Shown: piece after piece, positions 1-16,290 of the stretch | Layout: every line of letters starts with the position of its first letter | Numbering within the stretch: the first letter of the stretch is position 1 | Source: Aquilaria yunnanensis | Taxonomy: Eukaryota; Streptophyta; Magnoliopsida; Malvales; Thymelaeaceae | Assembly: GCA_039654915.1 (NCBI GenBank) | Contig: JBDJPA010000012.1 | Span: 124,001-188,000 of the forward strand | Length of the DNA stretch: 64,000 nt | Direction of reading: 5' to 3' | The notes under the pieces: model-generated | What the model was told of the DNA's origin: nothing | The model's database searches: none | What the model saw: the letters and a program-made list of their open reading frames with translations, nothing else | Made by a program: the position numbers and the translations under genes

Positions 1-1210
1 CTGGGATTATGGCCTACCCACTTATGTTCTATTGCAGGAAATGTGGTCAAAGATCCTAACCTTAGGGTCTTGGATCTTTATGATTTTCAAGAAGGATGTT
101 GGAAATTGTCAATGCTTTAGAATCTTTTCCCATTGCAAATTGTTTAACTTATTATTCCCATTATCCCCCATTTCGGTATAGATGCACGATGATATCTCTT
201 GGCTTAGAAATGTATCGTGTTCCTTTTCTGTCAAGCAAAGCTATAACCTTAAATTGCGGAAGCAGTCATCATGTCTTCTTAACCTTATAGGTAATGCCTC
301 GAAATGGTTGCCACATCCTAAGTTTTCATCCATTCTTAAGTCTAAATAGGCATCCCAGATCCTTCATAAATTTAAATCATTCTTGTGGAAATGTTTATCT
401 TGGGCTTTGCCGTCAAGGCCTAGCCTTGCTGCCCATGGAGATTTGATGGATCCTTTATGCCCCCGATGCCATTCTTCTCTAGAGACGATGTTCCATCTTT
501 TTGGGGAATGTGCGGGCTCCTAGGAGATTTGGGGCAACTTTTGTTCGTGCCCAAAGCCTTTGCCTATTTTGTCTTTCGAGGCTTGGCTTGCTTCACTTTT
601 AATCCTAATTGAAGCATCATCCTCCAAATTGGCTTAGATTTCTTCTCTCTATATTGTGGACCATATGGATTTGCTGTAATGAGTGTGCTTTTTGACAGGC
701 TACAGTTCATGCCCCATCTTTAGTGCCAAAAGAGATGCTCTCATACTTCAACTTTCTATGGCGAAGGACTCTCAATAGAAATTCTCCTCATTTCCATATA
801 ACCCTCGTTCTATGCTATGTGATTCTTGGGGGTAAAAGTTGGGATCATCAGCCTTGCTCAAAACCAGAATTATTTATTACGGATTGGGCGTGGCAAAGCT
901 CAAATGGAATTAATGCAATGGCTTGGGCTTGGTTAGGTGTCAGTGGTCCCCCAATTTGTAAAAAAAGCTACGTGATTCATCATTGCGACTCCGCATTAGA
1001 GGCAAAACTTCAGCCCATTCATGAAACGGTTATTTTTGCAGCCAACCACTGTCTGTCTTCATTAACAATGTTGGCAAATTGCTCTCAGGCTATCCAAGCA
1101 CTCTTTAGTGCTCTATCCCTTAGTCACAATCTCACTGTCTCCACCAATCAGACTATGCAACCAATGAATTCTTTTCAGTGTTACTCTATGATCGTGGTTC
1201 TGAAGTAAAG
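1..1210 (+). pseudogene. LINE retrotransposon 3' fragment (zf-RVT plus RNase H-like region), degenerate
   Basis: Translating + in shifting frames gives the C-terminal part of a plant LINE ORF2. Around 180-270 there is a D...W......FSVKQSYNL block. Around 385-510 there is a zinc-binding reverse transcriptase segment with the pattern CPRCHSSLETMFHLFGEC. From about 860 to 1110 there is an RNase H-like stretch (TDWAW ... SALEAKLQPIHE ... NCSQAIQAL). Several stops and frameshifts break it. The usual DGAW motif reads DWAW, and the Asp expected before CSQAI reads Asn, so it is inactive. The element enters from the left edge, and I saw no clear poly(A) tail. Domain identity is inferred from family patterns known for plant L1-type elements. 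Confidence 0.72.
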
Positions 1211-1700
1211 AATTAGTCTTGCTCACTAGCTTGCTACCCCTACCTCTATGCTCACGTATCCCTTCTTTGTACTTTCTTGATTATAAGTATATATATATAG
1301 AAAACCAATGGTATATTTGAGCTAGGAAGGGAAAATGGCCAATTTGACTGACTCACAAGCAAAAGTTCTAAGGGTTTCCTTTTTTTTTTTTTTTGAAAAA
1401 GTTCTCAGGTTTTCCTTCAACTTTCAATAAAGGAACTTAACTATTCTAATTTTTCTTTTAAACCTAGAACCAGTGGGCTTCAATTTCCACATCCAAAGGC
1501 TCCCGTAATCTCTCGTTGATTTATTTGCGAATAAGAAAATGCTGAAAACATAAAAAATTATAGCACCAAATGCGTGCAACCTCCAACATGAGCAGCATAA
1601 CATTATCTGAATTAGAAATCTTATTTGGAACGTCAAAAGACATCATTCATGCCTGGCACGTATTGCTTGCTATTGCCAATACGTCTATGCAGGAGCAGGA

Positions 1701-1712
1701 GCCTTATATATC
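1701..1712 (+). promoter_or_regulatory. Candidate TATA box for the pectin methylesterase gene
   Basis: A TATATAT run lies about 92 bp upstream of the ATG at 1798, the usual distance for a plant core promoter with a short leader. It lies inside the open frame that extends upstream to 1570. This argues that the longer N-terminal extension is not translated. Confidence 0.5.
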
Positions 1713-1797
1713 GTCCCAACCCAACCTTTGCTTTGCGTTGCTAATTAAGGAAGAGAATACCATTAAATACAACGACTGGGTATATATTAATAAAGCC

Positions 1798-3528
1798 ATG
1801 TTGAACACGTCTTCCTTCAAGGCCTATGCCAGGGTTGACGAAACCGAGCGAGCACAACTCGCCGCTCGCCTGAAGACACGAAGGCAAATCCTACTCATAA
1901 GCCTCTCCTCCGTGGCCCTGGTGGCCATCATTGTGGCGGCTGTCGTTGGAACCTCTCGCGGCACCAATTTCAAAGATGACAAATATCGCCAATCCAACTC
2001 CCTCTCAACTTCCATCAAAGCAGTGTGCGATGTCACGTTGTACAAAGACTCTTGCTACAAGTCACTCTCTCCGGTTGCCAACTCCACCCATCTCAGTCCC
2101 GACCAACTGTTCAAGCTTTCCGCCCAAGTCGCTGCCGCCGAGCTCTCCAAGGCGGCGAACAATTTCTTCCCCAACGGGACTAACCAGAATTCACAAGGCG
2201 CAACTACTGTTGACAAACGAATGTCAGCCAAGGCGCTGGACAACTGCAGAGAGCTTCTAGGCCTAGCTTTGGAGCATATAGAGAGCTGCCTATCCTCCGG
2301 AAACTTGTTGGAGGCGGCCGACGATATCAGGACCTGGCTGAGCGCAGCGGGGACTTACCAGCAGACTTGCATTGATGGCTTAGAGGAGGTGAAGAAGGAG
2401 CTCAGGGATGTCGCTCAGGCTTGCTTGACCAATCCCATTCAGCTCACCAGCAATAGTCTCGCCATTGTTTCATGGATTTCCGAAGTCGCCAGCACCCTGA
2501 ATCTGAGGCGCTTGCTGACAACCTCTCCAGCCAGAACGCCTCAATGGATGCACCCAAAAGACCGGAAGCTGCTCCAGAGCTCTGTGGACCTGAAGAAGAA
2601 GGCAGACTTTGTTGTGGCAAAAGATGGTTCCGGCAAGTTCAAGAGCATTTCCGCAGCTCTGGAAGCAGTTCCAGACAAGAGCGACAAGACAACTGTGATC
2701 TACGTCAAGAAGGGGGTTTACTTGGAGAACGTGAGGATCGAGAAGACCAAATGGAACGTCCTCATGATTGGAGACGGAATGGACTCCACAGTTGTTTCCA
2801 GCGACTTCAACTTCGTGGACGGCACTCCCACATTTTCAACTGCAACATTTGCTGTCTTCGGAAAAGGATTTGTCGGGAGAGACATGGGCTTTCTGAACAC
2901 AGCCGGGCCAAGCAAGCACCAGGCAGTGGCCCTGATGTCCCTCGCAGATCAGTCCGTGTTCTACCGGTGCAAATTTGATGCCTTTCAGGACACCCTTTAT
3001 GCACATTCCAACTGCCAATTCTACCGTGAATGCAGCATCTACGGAACAGTGGATTTCATATTTGGGAACTCCGCAGTTGTGTTCCAAAACTGCAACATTC
3101 TTCCCAAAAGACCAATGCCTGGCCAACAGAACACCATTACTGCTCAGGGAAAGGTTGATCCCAACCAGAACACAGGAATCTCTATCCAGAACTGTACTCT
3201 TTGGCCTTACGGAAATCTAAGTTCTGTCAAGACATTCCTGGGACGGCCATGGAAGAACTACTCCACCACTGTTTACATGCAGTCCATGTTTGGGAGCCTT
3301 ATAGACCCCCAGGGTTGGTTGCCTTGGGAGGGAAGCACTGCTCCAGATACCATTGTTTACGCTGAATTTCAGAACTTCGGACCCAGTGCTTCCAATGAGA
3401 AGAGAGTTAACTGGAAAGGTTTGAGGGCAATCACCAGTAAAGAAGCAAAGAAGTTCACAGTGGAGGCTTTCCTCCATGGAGAGAAGTGGATTCCCTCTGC
3501 TGCTGCTCCCTACAAATCCAGTCTCTGA
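1798..3528 (+). CDS. Pectin methylesterase, type I (PMEI pro-domain plus pectinesterase domain)
   Basis: Predicted 576 aa. It removes methyl esters from homogalacturonan in the cell wall, giving pectate and methanol. A membrane anchor lies at about residues 28-50, an invertase/PME-inhibitor-like pro-region at about 70-230, and the catalytic domain at about 270-565. Two basic processing motifs separate pro-region and enzyme: RRLL at 237-240 and RKLL at 256-259. The family active-site residues are all present: Q375 (QAVAL), Q397 and D398 (QDTLY), D419 (DFIFG) and R483 (LGRPW). The frame is open upstream to 1570, but I chose ATG 1798. It starts a normal-length protein right before the basic, anchor-bearing N-terminus, and a TATA box lies between the two possible starts. 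No intron is needed. The gene is convergent with the GLR gene. The paralogue cannot be named by eye. Confidence 0.93.
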   Translation: MLNTSSFKAYARVDETERAQLAARLKTRRQILLISLSSVALVAIIVAAVVGTSRGTNFKDDKYRQSNSLSTSIKAVCDVTLYKDSCYKSLSPVANSTHLSPDQLFKLSAQVAAAELSKAANNFFPNGTNQNSQGATTVDKRMSAKALDNCRELLGLALEHIESCLSSGNLLEAADDIRTWLSAAGTYQQTCIDGLEEVKKELRDVAQACLTNPIQLTSNSLAIVSWISEVASTLNLRRLLTTSPARTPQWMHPKDRKLLQSSVDLKKKADFVVAKDGSGKFKSISAALEAVPDKSDKTTVIYVKKGVYLENVRIEKTKWNVLMIGDGMDSTVVSSDFNFVDGTPTFSTATFAVFGKGFVGRDMGFLNTAGPSKHQAVALMSLADQSVFYRCKFDAFQDTLYAHSNCQFYRECSIYGTVDFIFGNSAVVFQNCNILPKRPMPGQQNTITAQGKVDPNQNTGISIQNCTLWPYGNLSSVKTFLGRPWKNYSTTVYMQSMFGSLIDPQGWLPWEGSTAPDTIVYAEFQNFGPSASNEKRVNWKGLRAITSKEAKKFTVEAFLHGEKWIPSAAAPYKSSL

Positions 3529-3870
3529 CACTAATCAATATGCAGAATGAAATGTTCTTTTCTGCCCTTTCATCTGAAGTTTTGTGTGTTTCTTTTTTGC
3601 AGCATTTGGTTTTTCTTACATTCTTCATTTGTATGAGAAATTGATTTCTTTCCTCAAAACAAATGCTAGTTTTTATGATGTATCCTTCAATGTGAAAATG
3701 GAGTGCAGTAAATTGGACGGGCTCACATTTACTGCCTAGAGTGTGTAAGCAGAAGTATAGCAAAAGCCAAACAAAAATTTTGGCTCTGAAGGTAGGAGCA
3801 AACGTTTTGTGTATATATATATCATTGTGTATTCATCCTATAACTACTGGTGAAAGAAACAGAGGAGATA
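3529..3870. other. Convergent intergenic spacer between PME and GLR
   Basis: A spacer of 342 bp between two converging stop codons. It must hold both 3' UTRs. No coding pattern or clear hexamer polyadenylation signal stood out. Confidence 0.6.
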
Positions 3871-8896
<5,026 letters not shown>

Positions 8897-10066
8897 GTCT
8901 GAAGTGTAAACAGGGGCGACAAAAATAATTGCTTATTCCGCTCGAATCATGGCTGATTCAAGAGAAGAAGCGCCTGCAAATGATATAAGCATGAGCATCA
9001 AAACCACAATAAGAAGGAACTAAAGGAAAACTGGAATCAACAAATCCATGTATTTTCAATTGTTGAACTTCGCAGAGGTCCTGAAATCCAGCAACAAACA
9101 AACAAGTACAAGTGAAAACTAAGAGAGCGCCACAAGGATAGGCACATCTTGACGGCCTTCATCCAGTCAACATAGAAACCAAAGAAATTAAGCTGGCAAA
9201 AATAATGAATAAAAACTTATATAGGCTTGTCTGGGTAAGATTGATGGCAAGAAATGATTTTTTTTTTTTTTTTTTTTTAAAGAAAACAACTAGATTTGCT
9301 ATACCCACATGCACGCTGAGCAAGAAACAATATTAAGTGGAGTACTTATTTAATAGAATGGTGAGAGAAAGACATATATAAATAAGAATACCGAGGGAGG
9401 AAAAGGAGACCGGAAGAAGAGAACCTGTGGCTGTGGAGTGGAGGAGATTGCATCAGCTTGAAAGGCAAGTGCGGACAAATGTCTGAACGGTTGCTGTTGG
9501 GTTCCGTTTTTGATTCATGAGGAGGAGGACACTTTCCATTCACAAAAGAAAAGAAAAGAAGAAAACAGTCTCGCGAGCTGAAGCAAGGAATGATTCCCTA
9601 TTTGGATGGCTCTCTGTTAGAGATCGGTAAACAAAGCTAAAAACTTGCCCAATCTGTCCACTTGCGAGCTCATGATTCCCATGCTGTCGCCTCCCAAGAT
9701 ATTTTCTTTCGCATGGTACACTGTTAGAATTAGACAGAAACAACCAAAAACTAAAGCTTCAGCTAATCGGAAATCAAATAAGTCCAGTCCAGTCCAGTAA
9801 ATTTCCAGGAAAAGCGTAAAAATAAATTTCATTATACTGCTACTGGGACGAAACTGGAAGAGCACTGGTGAAGGAAAGACCAGCCCACGTGGAGGCGACA
9901 GATGGGGGACCACATATTCTTCTGGATTGGCGTTTATTTACTTTGGGAACTTGTTGCTTTTTCCCCAGGTAAGCAACATCAACGCCGTCGGCGTTGCTGA
10001 TTTTAATCTCGCGCATGAAACATGAGGCCTTCTGTCCCGCCACGCATGTGTCTAAACGAGACTCGG
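8897..10066. other. GLR upstream region (5' UTR and promoter), noncoding
   Basis: No supported gene. On - a TATA-like TTTATATATG (about 9372-9381) lies about 480 bp upstream of the GLR ATG and could drive it through a leader containing an intron. A poly(T) run lies near 9259-9280. Short open frames here have no recognisable domain. Confidence 0.4.
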
Positions 10067-10467
10067 AGTCTCAACTACTGCTGTTCAAAGGGACCTGCCC
10101 AGTTTAGTATCGGACCGGGTCAAACGTGACATAGCACGGGACCGGCTAAAGCACAGGCCAGGCTAGGGCGAGCATGGGTCTTAAAAAGGTGGTGGTTTCA
10201 AGTGGGCTCAATATGGCCCAGCTTGGAGGTGGAGCTGGCACACAACGAGGACCGGCATGAGACTGGCCCAGGACCGGTTCTGTCCCAATGGTCAGAAGCG
10301 CGCTCTAACTACTTCTTCTTAAAAAAATTCATTTAATTGCACTCCAGACCCCTATAACGCCCTATACTACTTTTTTTACCGTATAAATACTTTTTATCCC
10401 TCAAACAACTATATTCTAAGGGTTTTTAAGTCAAAAAAATAAAAATAAAAATAAAAAAGCTCTTTCC

Positions 10468-10475
10468 TATAAATA
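10468..10475 (+). promoter_or_regulatory. TATA box of the hAT transposase
   Basis: TATAAATA lies about 170 bp upstream of the transposase ATG at 10639, between the GC-rich subterminal region and the reading frame. Confidence 0.5.
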
Positions 10476-10638
10476 GAGAGGTCATTTGCATCATTTCTTC
10501 ACAGCAATCTCAAGCTCTCCTCTCCTCCTTTAATACATTATCTCAATTTCCTCAAGCTCTCAAGCTTATTTTCTTATTATTTTCTTAATATTTCCTTCAT
10601 TACTATCAAATTTCTTCATCTTCTCAATTAATTCTTGC

Positions 10639-12323
10639 ATGAATGGCATCGAAAGGAAAGGGAAATGCCCAAAACTCTTCATCTCGCACGACGAGGTTGA
10701 GGTCATTTTTTCGTTCTATGTCCCGACTGTGAGCCATGGGGTCCACATTCAACAAACCGACGATGACGAACAAATTGACATGACACAATATGAGTTGGGC
10801 AATGACGACAAACTTTCTGACAATGACATCGAGGAGGTGGACGTGACTCCGTCCGATAATGTTGGTGGAGACGATAGCTCGGAACCCACCCCGACGAGCA
10901 ACTAACCTGAATTTGAAAGTCAAGGTAAATCAGGGAGGCTCACCGCATGGGTTTGGGAGCATTTCGATCAAGTGTATAAGAACAAGACGCGATTTGCAAA
11001 ATGTAAATATTGCAAGATGAAACTTATTTACAAAAAGAACTCTAGCACAGGAACAATCAAATGGCACAGAGAACATGAGCATCCGAACCTCTGGCCGGAC
11101 ACAGTTGGTAGTATTAGCGGCCAAACCCAGCTTGGGAGTTCTACTGGCACATTAGGTATTTTTTGATTTAATCAACAAAGTTATGGGGAAGACATGATAG
11201 AATAGATGATGTTGACTGAAAAATCATTTATACAAGCTGAAAATGGGCACATGGAAAAATGGATAAAATCATAATTAAACACCGCTTTTAAAAGAGCATT
11301 TAGGACTATTGCCAAAAGAAAAGCATTTAAAATATATGAAACTGGTAAATTGAACTTACAAGCATGTTTTTCTACTCTTAATCATTCTGCTTCATTTACT
11401 AATGACATGTGGACTTCACCCTTATGACAAGATTATTATTATATGACTGCACATTGAATCGATGATAGTTGGGTCATTCAAAAGCATATCATTACATTTA
11501 AGTGGATAAAGGTCGATCATACCAGTTGGAACATATACTACGTTACTTCTGAAACTTTAAAAGAATTTTTTTTGTTATGACAAGGTTTTTAGCATGACAT
11601 TTGAAAATCCATCAAACAATGATGTCACGGCTGAGACATTAAAGGAATCGTTAGAACCTGTCAAAGATGCTGCATTTTTTCACATACAATGTATTTGTCA
11701 TATTTTAAACTTGGCTGTTCAAAAAGGCCTTAATGTATTGAGCACCGAAATCACTCCTATTCGGTGGGCAATCCATTATTTAAAGCTATTATAGTTTTTT
11801 AGATATGTCGCATATATTTGTTCTTGCTATAACTGCTACTCTTGAGGAGCATATGCATGAGTTATATAAAATTTACGCCAACCGACATAAAGACAGGATA
11901 GGGAGCAGTACTTCCAATACTATCGAGGGTTCTTCATCATCGACTTCAGTAGCGTTTAATCCCGCTAAACAACTACTCAAAAAGCCTCAGTCTGCATTCT
12001 TCAGTCTTAGTGAAGTTAACGCATGTCTCAACTTGGTGTGGGAAAATAGTGATACCAATATTTGGGAATGGTGAAAAGCGATGAGCAACAAATTTCCAAT
12101 ATTGTCTATCATTGCAAAGAAAGTTCTAGTTGTTCCCATTTCAACTGTTACTTTCGAATCGGCTTTCAGTGTGGGGAAACGTGTTATTTCTGATAAACGA
12201 GCACGGTTGCCACTTGATAAGGTTGAGATGTGTATCTACAACCGTGATTGGGGTCTTGTTGCCTTACGGCTACAAAACCAAAAGAACTCCAACGATGAAA
12301 ACGCCGATAAGGTGGACTCTTAG
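10639..12323 (+). pseudogene. hAT transposase remnant (BED finger, hAT C-terminal dimerisation domain)
   Basis: The ATG at 10639 opens a frame with an acidic N-terminus. A stop at 10903-10905 interrupts it, and the same frame then continues as a BED-type zinc finger (AWVWEHF ... CKYCK ... KWHREHEH), ending at 11166. After heavily mutated sequence, 11594-11794 carries the hAT motif CICHILNLAVQ. From 11805 the C-terminal part follows, with one TGA at 12072-12074 replacing an expected Trp. It then has the dimerisation signature FPILSIIAKK ... STVTFESAFSVGKRV ... LPLDKVE ... NRDW. The large stretch normally found between CHILNL and this region, including catalytic residues, is gone. The product would bind transposon ends if made, but it is clearly broken. 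Confidence 0.85.
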
Positions 12324-13364
12324 ATTTTTATAGTTTGTATCCGATTTGATTATGTTATTGAGCACATATCATAAGTTTTTTTAAATTTCAATTTTTTGGA
12401 ACGTTTTGCCATTTTCCATTGTAAGGCCCGTTCCAACTTATGTAAATGTTGCTTGGCTTTGAAATTAATAAAATTGACACTGTCGGGTGGTGTTTTACTC
12501 TTAATAAAATTACTAATCCTAATTTTTAATTGAAAGTTTATTCTAAAAAATTACAAAAAATAAAAATAAAAAAGTGGTCTAGATCAAGACTGGCATGCCA
12601 ACATCCAGGCAGTGTCCAATCCCTATGAACCCAGGCCTGGCCAGTTCGATTCCGGTCCCGGTCTTGGTTGGCCCATCTTGTACCTTTAGTCTCAACGGTG
12701 AGATGTAACTACTCTCAAACCCTCTTCTTAATTAACCGGGTTCAGGTAATACCTGCACTATAGATAGGTATGTACTATCAATCAACTCATTTTAAGACAT
12801 ATATTTAATTTTTTTAAGACTTCCTTTTTATATATTTACATATATTTTCAAAATAGTGTGTATATTTATAATTAATTAATACTTAAAAAATCATAACTAA
12901 AGTAATACTACCTCCATCCCAGTTTTATTGAAATGTTTCCCTGGGCACGGAGACTAAGGAGTGTGGGGTTTATGAAATATCTTTCCAAATTTGCCCCCTT
13001 ACTTAAAAAAATGAAAATGAGTAAATTGGTGTATGTTGGCAGCTTCTTATTGTGGCGGGATTGTCAAAATTGGAATGGAGTTGAATTAAAATGCGAAATT
13101 GTTCCAATGATTGGATTCACGATAGCTGTAAATGATTGTTAAAACTAAAAAGTGGCTTGGATTTCAAATGAACAAGAAATAAATGTGAACCAAAGCATGA
13201 AGCTCTAATTCAAGAGATTGTCTTACTTCCTTGTTGCGAATTCATCCATCACGTTGCTCCAGACCTATTTCATCAACCTGCCTCAGTTATTTTTTTTGAA
13301 CTAATTTCTGAAATTTGATTCCATAATCAACCACTGAAGCTTGAGGAAGTTCACATCACGTGTA

Positions 13365-14650
13365 ATGAGGCGTGACTTAAGCAACGAAGAAAGGCTATCA
13401 ATCTGTGTTGCACTATTGAAGGAATGCAAGGCAAATGGAAAAACAAAGAGGGGAACCATCTCAGCCTTATGTACTCAATTCAACGTTTCTCGAGCCACTG
13501 TTTGGAGATTATGGAAGCAGGCACAAGTTACAATTGCCAGCAACAACAGTATTGAGGTTAACACGAAAAAAGCTAGGAATGTTGGGCGTAAACAAATAGC
13601 GATTGATCCATCCATAGTGCTTCAACTCCCTCTTCATCATCGAACCAACATCAGGACAATGGGAAAAAAGATTGGGATGTCAAAATCTACCTTTGGTCGT
13701 CATATAAAAGAATGGGTTATTAGGCGACACACAAACGCTATAAAGCCTCACTTGACAAATGAAAATAAGAAAGATAGGCTGAGATGGTGCCTGTCTATGA
13801 TTGATAAAAACTCTCCAATGCATAATCCTTTATTTAGTGACATGTATGATTACATTCATATTGATGAAAAATGGTTCTACATATCAAAAGAAGTAGAGAA
13901 GTATTACTTGTTGCCTGTTGAATTGGAGCCATTACGCAGCTGTAAAAGTAAAAGATTCATAACAAAAGTGATGTTCTTGGCTGCTGTTGCTAGACCAAGG
14001 TTTGATCTAATGAGAGGCACAACCTTTTCAGGGAAGCTTGGTATTTCCCGTTTGTCTATAAGAAACCTGTAAAGAGAAATAGCAAAAATAAAATAGCTGG
14101 AACTTTGGAAACCAAGGCTGTAGTTTCTGTGACAAAGGAAGTGATTAAAGCCTACTTGATCGAAAAGGTACTACCAGCAATTTGTCAAAAGTGGCCAGAA
14201 AGCACTTTTAATAGGACAATTTATATTCAACAAGACAATGCGAAACCACATATAAAGGTTGATGATGCTGATTTCGAAGAAGCTGCAGCAAGTTATGGAG
14301 TAAATGTTAAATTGGTTTGCCAACCTCCCAATAGTCCTGACATGAATGTACTAGATTTATGATTTTTTTGAGCAATTCAATCGCTGCAACAACAAGAATC
14401 CATGAGAAACATTGATGAATTAGTTGCTGCTGTAGAGAAAGCATTCGAGGAATTACCATCTAAGAGTTTGAATAATGTCTTTGTTACTTATCAACTATGT
14501 ATGCTAGAAGTTATGAAATCACAGGGCTGTAATGGGTATAAGATACCACATGTCAAAAAAAGTCGGTTGATGCGTGAAGGCAATATCCCAACTCAAGTTC
14601 ATGTGCTTCCTGAATTGGTCAATGCAACAGAGGCATATTTACAGGATTAA
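13365..14650 (+). pseudogene. Plant mariner transposase (DD39D), one frameshift and two stops
   Basis: I start at ATG 13365 (MRRDLSNEERL) because the upstream open part lacks an ATG. The N-terminus has helix-turn-helix segments (ISALCTQFNVSRATVWRLWK). The catalytic region follows: first Asp in HIDEKWFY, second in QQDNAKPH and third in NVLDL. Exactly 39 residues separate the second and third Asp, the plant MLE spacing. A one-base loss in a T run near 14043 shifts the frame. Two TGA codons (14360-14362 and 14369-14371) fall right after the third Asp, where the family has Gly and Arg. The C-terminal region then stays open to 14650. The coding potential is otherwise well preserved, suggesting fairly recent decay. 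Confidence 0.9.
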
Positions 14651-15239
14651 AAGTCTGAAAGTTCCAAGTTCATGGCTGGATTTTGAACTTTTGTTTAATT
14701 ATCATTAGTGGGTGTTGTAATCCAGTGACTGTTCTAATCCATCAGAAGTTGCAATCCAGTAGGAATCCAACAGAAACTCCTATGTTTTTGTATATGTCAG
14801 TGTATATAACTTTTGTTTGTATGGGCAAATAGTGTACAATGATTAAGGTTTAAACTTTTTGTGCAAGCATGCTATTGAAAGTCTGAAAGTTCCAGCAAAT
14901 CAAAATTATTTAGGGCTGACTTAGTGCAAGATTGTAGCATAAAATTCATTCATTTGTTAATAAGTCAAATTTGGGTCAAACATGCCAAGTTTCTGTTGTA
15001 CACTTTAAAGCAGTAAGGCCAGAAACACTTGTCTTGATCCAATGACTATTTTTAAGGCTTTAGCAAGTCCAAAATATAGGAACAAATGTGCCTGTAAAGT
15101 TCCAGTTCATATCTTTCAATCTAGCTTAAAGTCAAACCTAAAGTCAAAGAGGGTAAAAAAAAAAAAAGGATGTACAACATTTCTCACATTGATACAAAAT
15201 AAACCGATTTCATGTTCCAGTAATGTTTAGGTTTGAATG

Positions 15240-15523
15240 CCAACTTGGTTTGGCATATTTAGTTCCACAAAAACATAATGAGAATGAAGTATACCTTGTG
15301 CTTGAAATTTGTACAGCAAAACAACATGGAAAACTACAAACAAAGCTATGGTCTTGTGCTCGAAAAAAAACCAGCAGTAGTTTTTGCAATTTTTTATGCA
15401 TCAAGGTTACAATGTTGTGCCTGAAAAAAACCAAACTTGTTCCAAAAAAATTTGCAGCAAAACAACATGCAAAACCACAAAGGAAGTTATGAACTTGTGG
15501 CTGAAAAAAAAAACCAACAGTAG
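15240..15523. repeat. Imperfect tandem duplication (about 142 bp) inside the MLE
   Basis: CAGCAAAACAACATG occurs at 15314 and 15455. A CCAGCAGTAG-type block occurs at 15371 and again, slightly changed, at 15514. The two units are about 142 bp each, with poly(A) stretches of differing length. Noncoding. Confidence 0.65.
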
Positions 15524-15939
15524 TTAACACAGTTGTTTATACAACATGTTTGCAACATCTCGTCTGAGAAAACCAAAATTGTGTCTGAAAAAATTTGCAA
15601 TAGTTTCTGCAGAAGGTTATGCATGTTTAACAGGACAGAAGCTATTCAAGTCTGTTGAGTAAGTAGTTCCATATATAGAAACAGAAACTAGCAACATAGG
15701 GAAGCCAAAATAAGCCAGAAACTTGAAATTTTTATAACCATAGAGGAATATTCACATACATGGGTCATCCATTATATCAGGATGATCTATTCCCATACAC
15801 TACAAAAGACAGTTACATAATCAGACAATTCTTCCCATTCTATATACAAATGCACCAATATGCATAAAAAAACCAAACCTAACATGTAGGTTCCTACACT
15901 TGAACTCTGTTGAACACTAGACAACAACAGGAACCATGC

Positions 15940-16290
15940 CTACTTATTGAAGTTTTCCACTTCAGCTCGAAGAAACTTCTCCTTCATATCTTCATTCATT
16001 TCCCCATGCACCAACATCTTTCTTGCACCCTTTGATGTTAGTAAATATCTTGCAGCCTTCATCCAGAAATCATCTCCCTCAACTACACCTGGGAGTCCAG
16101 AGACAATCTTCATAACATTGCCCATGTTGGTTGGCTTCACGGGTGGTGGAGCAAGCTGAATTTGTAGTGAAGTACTAGTAGGGAACTCTGGCAATGAATG
16201 AGGGGGGAAGCCCATTTGTGGTGAAGAATGTTGTGAAGAAATATCAAGAATCTCTATCTCTATTTGCGGACTTTGGCCCTTGGCTTTCAC
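15940..16290 (-). CDS. Unidentified antisense ORF within the MLE, convergent to the transposase
   Basis: About 116 aa on -, ending in EVENFNK. There is no ATG at the left limit. The frame continues upstream to an ATG at about 16330 (MNNQKNF) but crosses one TAA. The N-terminal half is Ser/Pro/Gln-rich. The C-terminal half (DDFWMKAARYLLTSKGARKM ... MKEKFLRAEVE) looks like a compact helical domain. It faintly recalls the C-terminal region of plant Myb/SANT-like transposon proteins (A..LL...K....F...) but I cannot assign a family. It may be the last exon of a spliced gene whose earlier exons lie towards 18.1 kb, where an AG/GTAATG donor-like site occurs on - near 17931. Real coding status is uncertain. 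Confidence 0.35.
   Translation of the reverse strand: MKAKGQSPQIEIEILDISSQHSSPQMGFPPHSLPEFPTSTSLQIQLAPPPVKPTNMGNVMKIVSGLPGVVEGDDFWMKAARYLLTSKGARKMLVHGEMNEDMKEKFLRAEVENFNK

Larger units (their letters stand above)
10076..12688 (+). mobile_element. hAT-superfamily DNA transposon, internally deleted and dead
   Basis: The same 9 bases, AGTCTCAAC, occur at 10067-10075 and 12688-12696, consistent with the 8-bp target duplication of hAT elements. The right end, read inward on -, starts TAAAGGTACA. A similar CAAAGGGACC lies at 10085-10094 on the left, about 10 bp inside the repeat, so the left terminus is slightly uncertain. GC-rich subterminal sequence carries repeated CCGG-type motifs on both sides. 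Inside are a TATA box, an acidic N-terminal region, a BED finger, a CHILNL segment and the C-terminal dimerisation domain, all on +. Most of the central catalytic region is missing, so the element cannot be autonomous. Confidence 0.75.

Noticed and set aside
1931..3126. Alternative-frame open frames within PME on both strands
   Set aside because: They are overlapped by the clearly conserved PME frame and show no family motif.
15796..15810. CACTACAAAAGAC inside the MLE as a possible nested CACTA terminus
   Set aside because: No subterminal repeats, no opposite terminus and no target duplication nearby.
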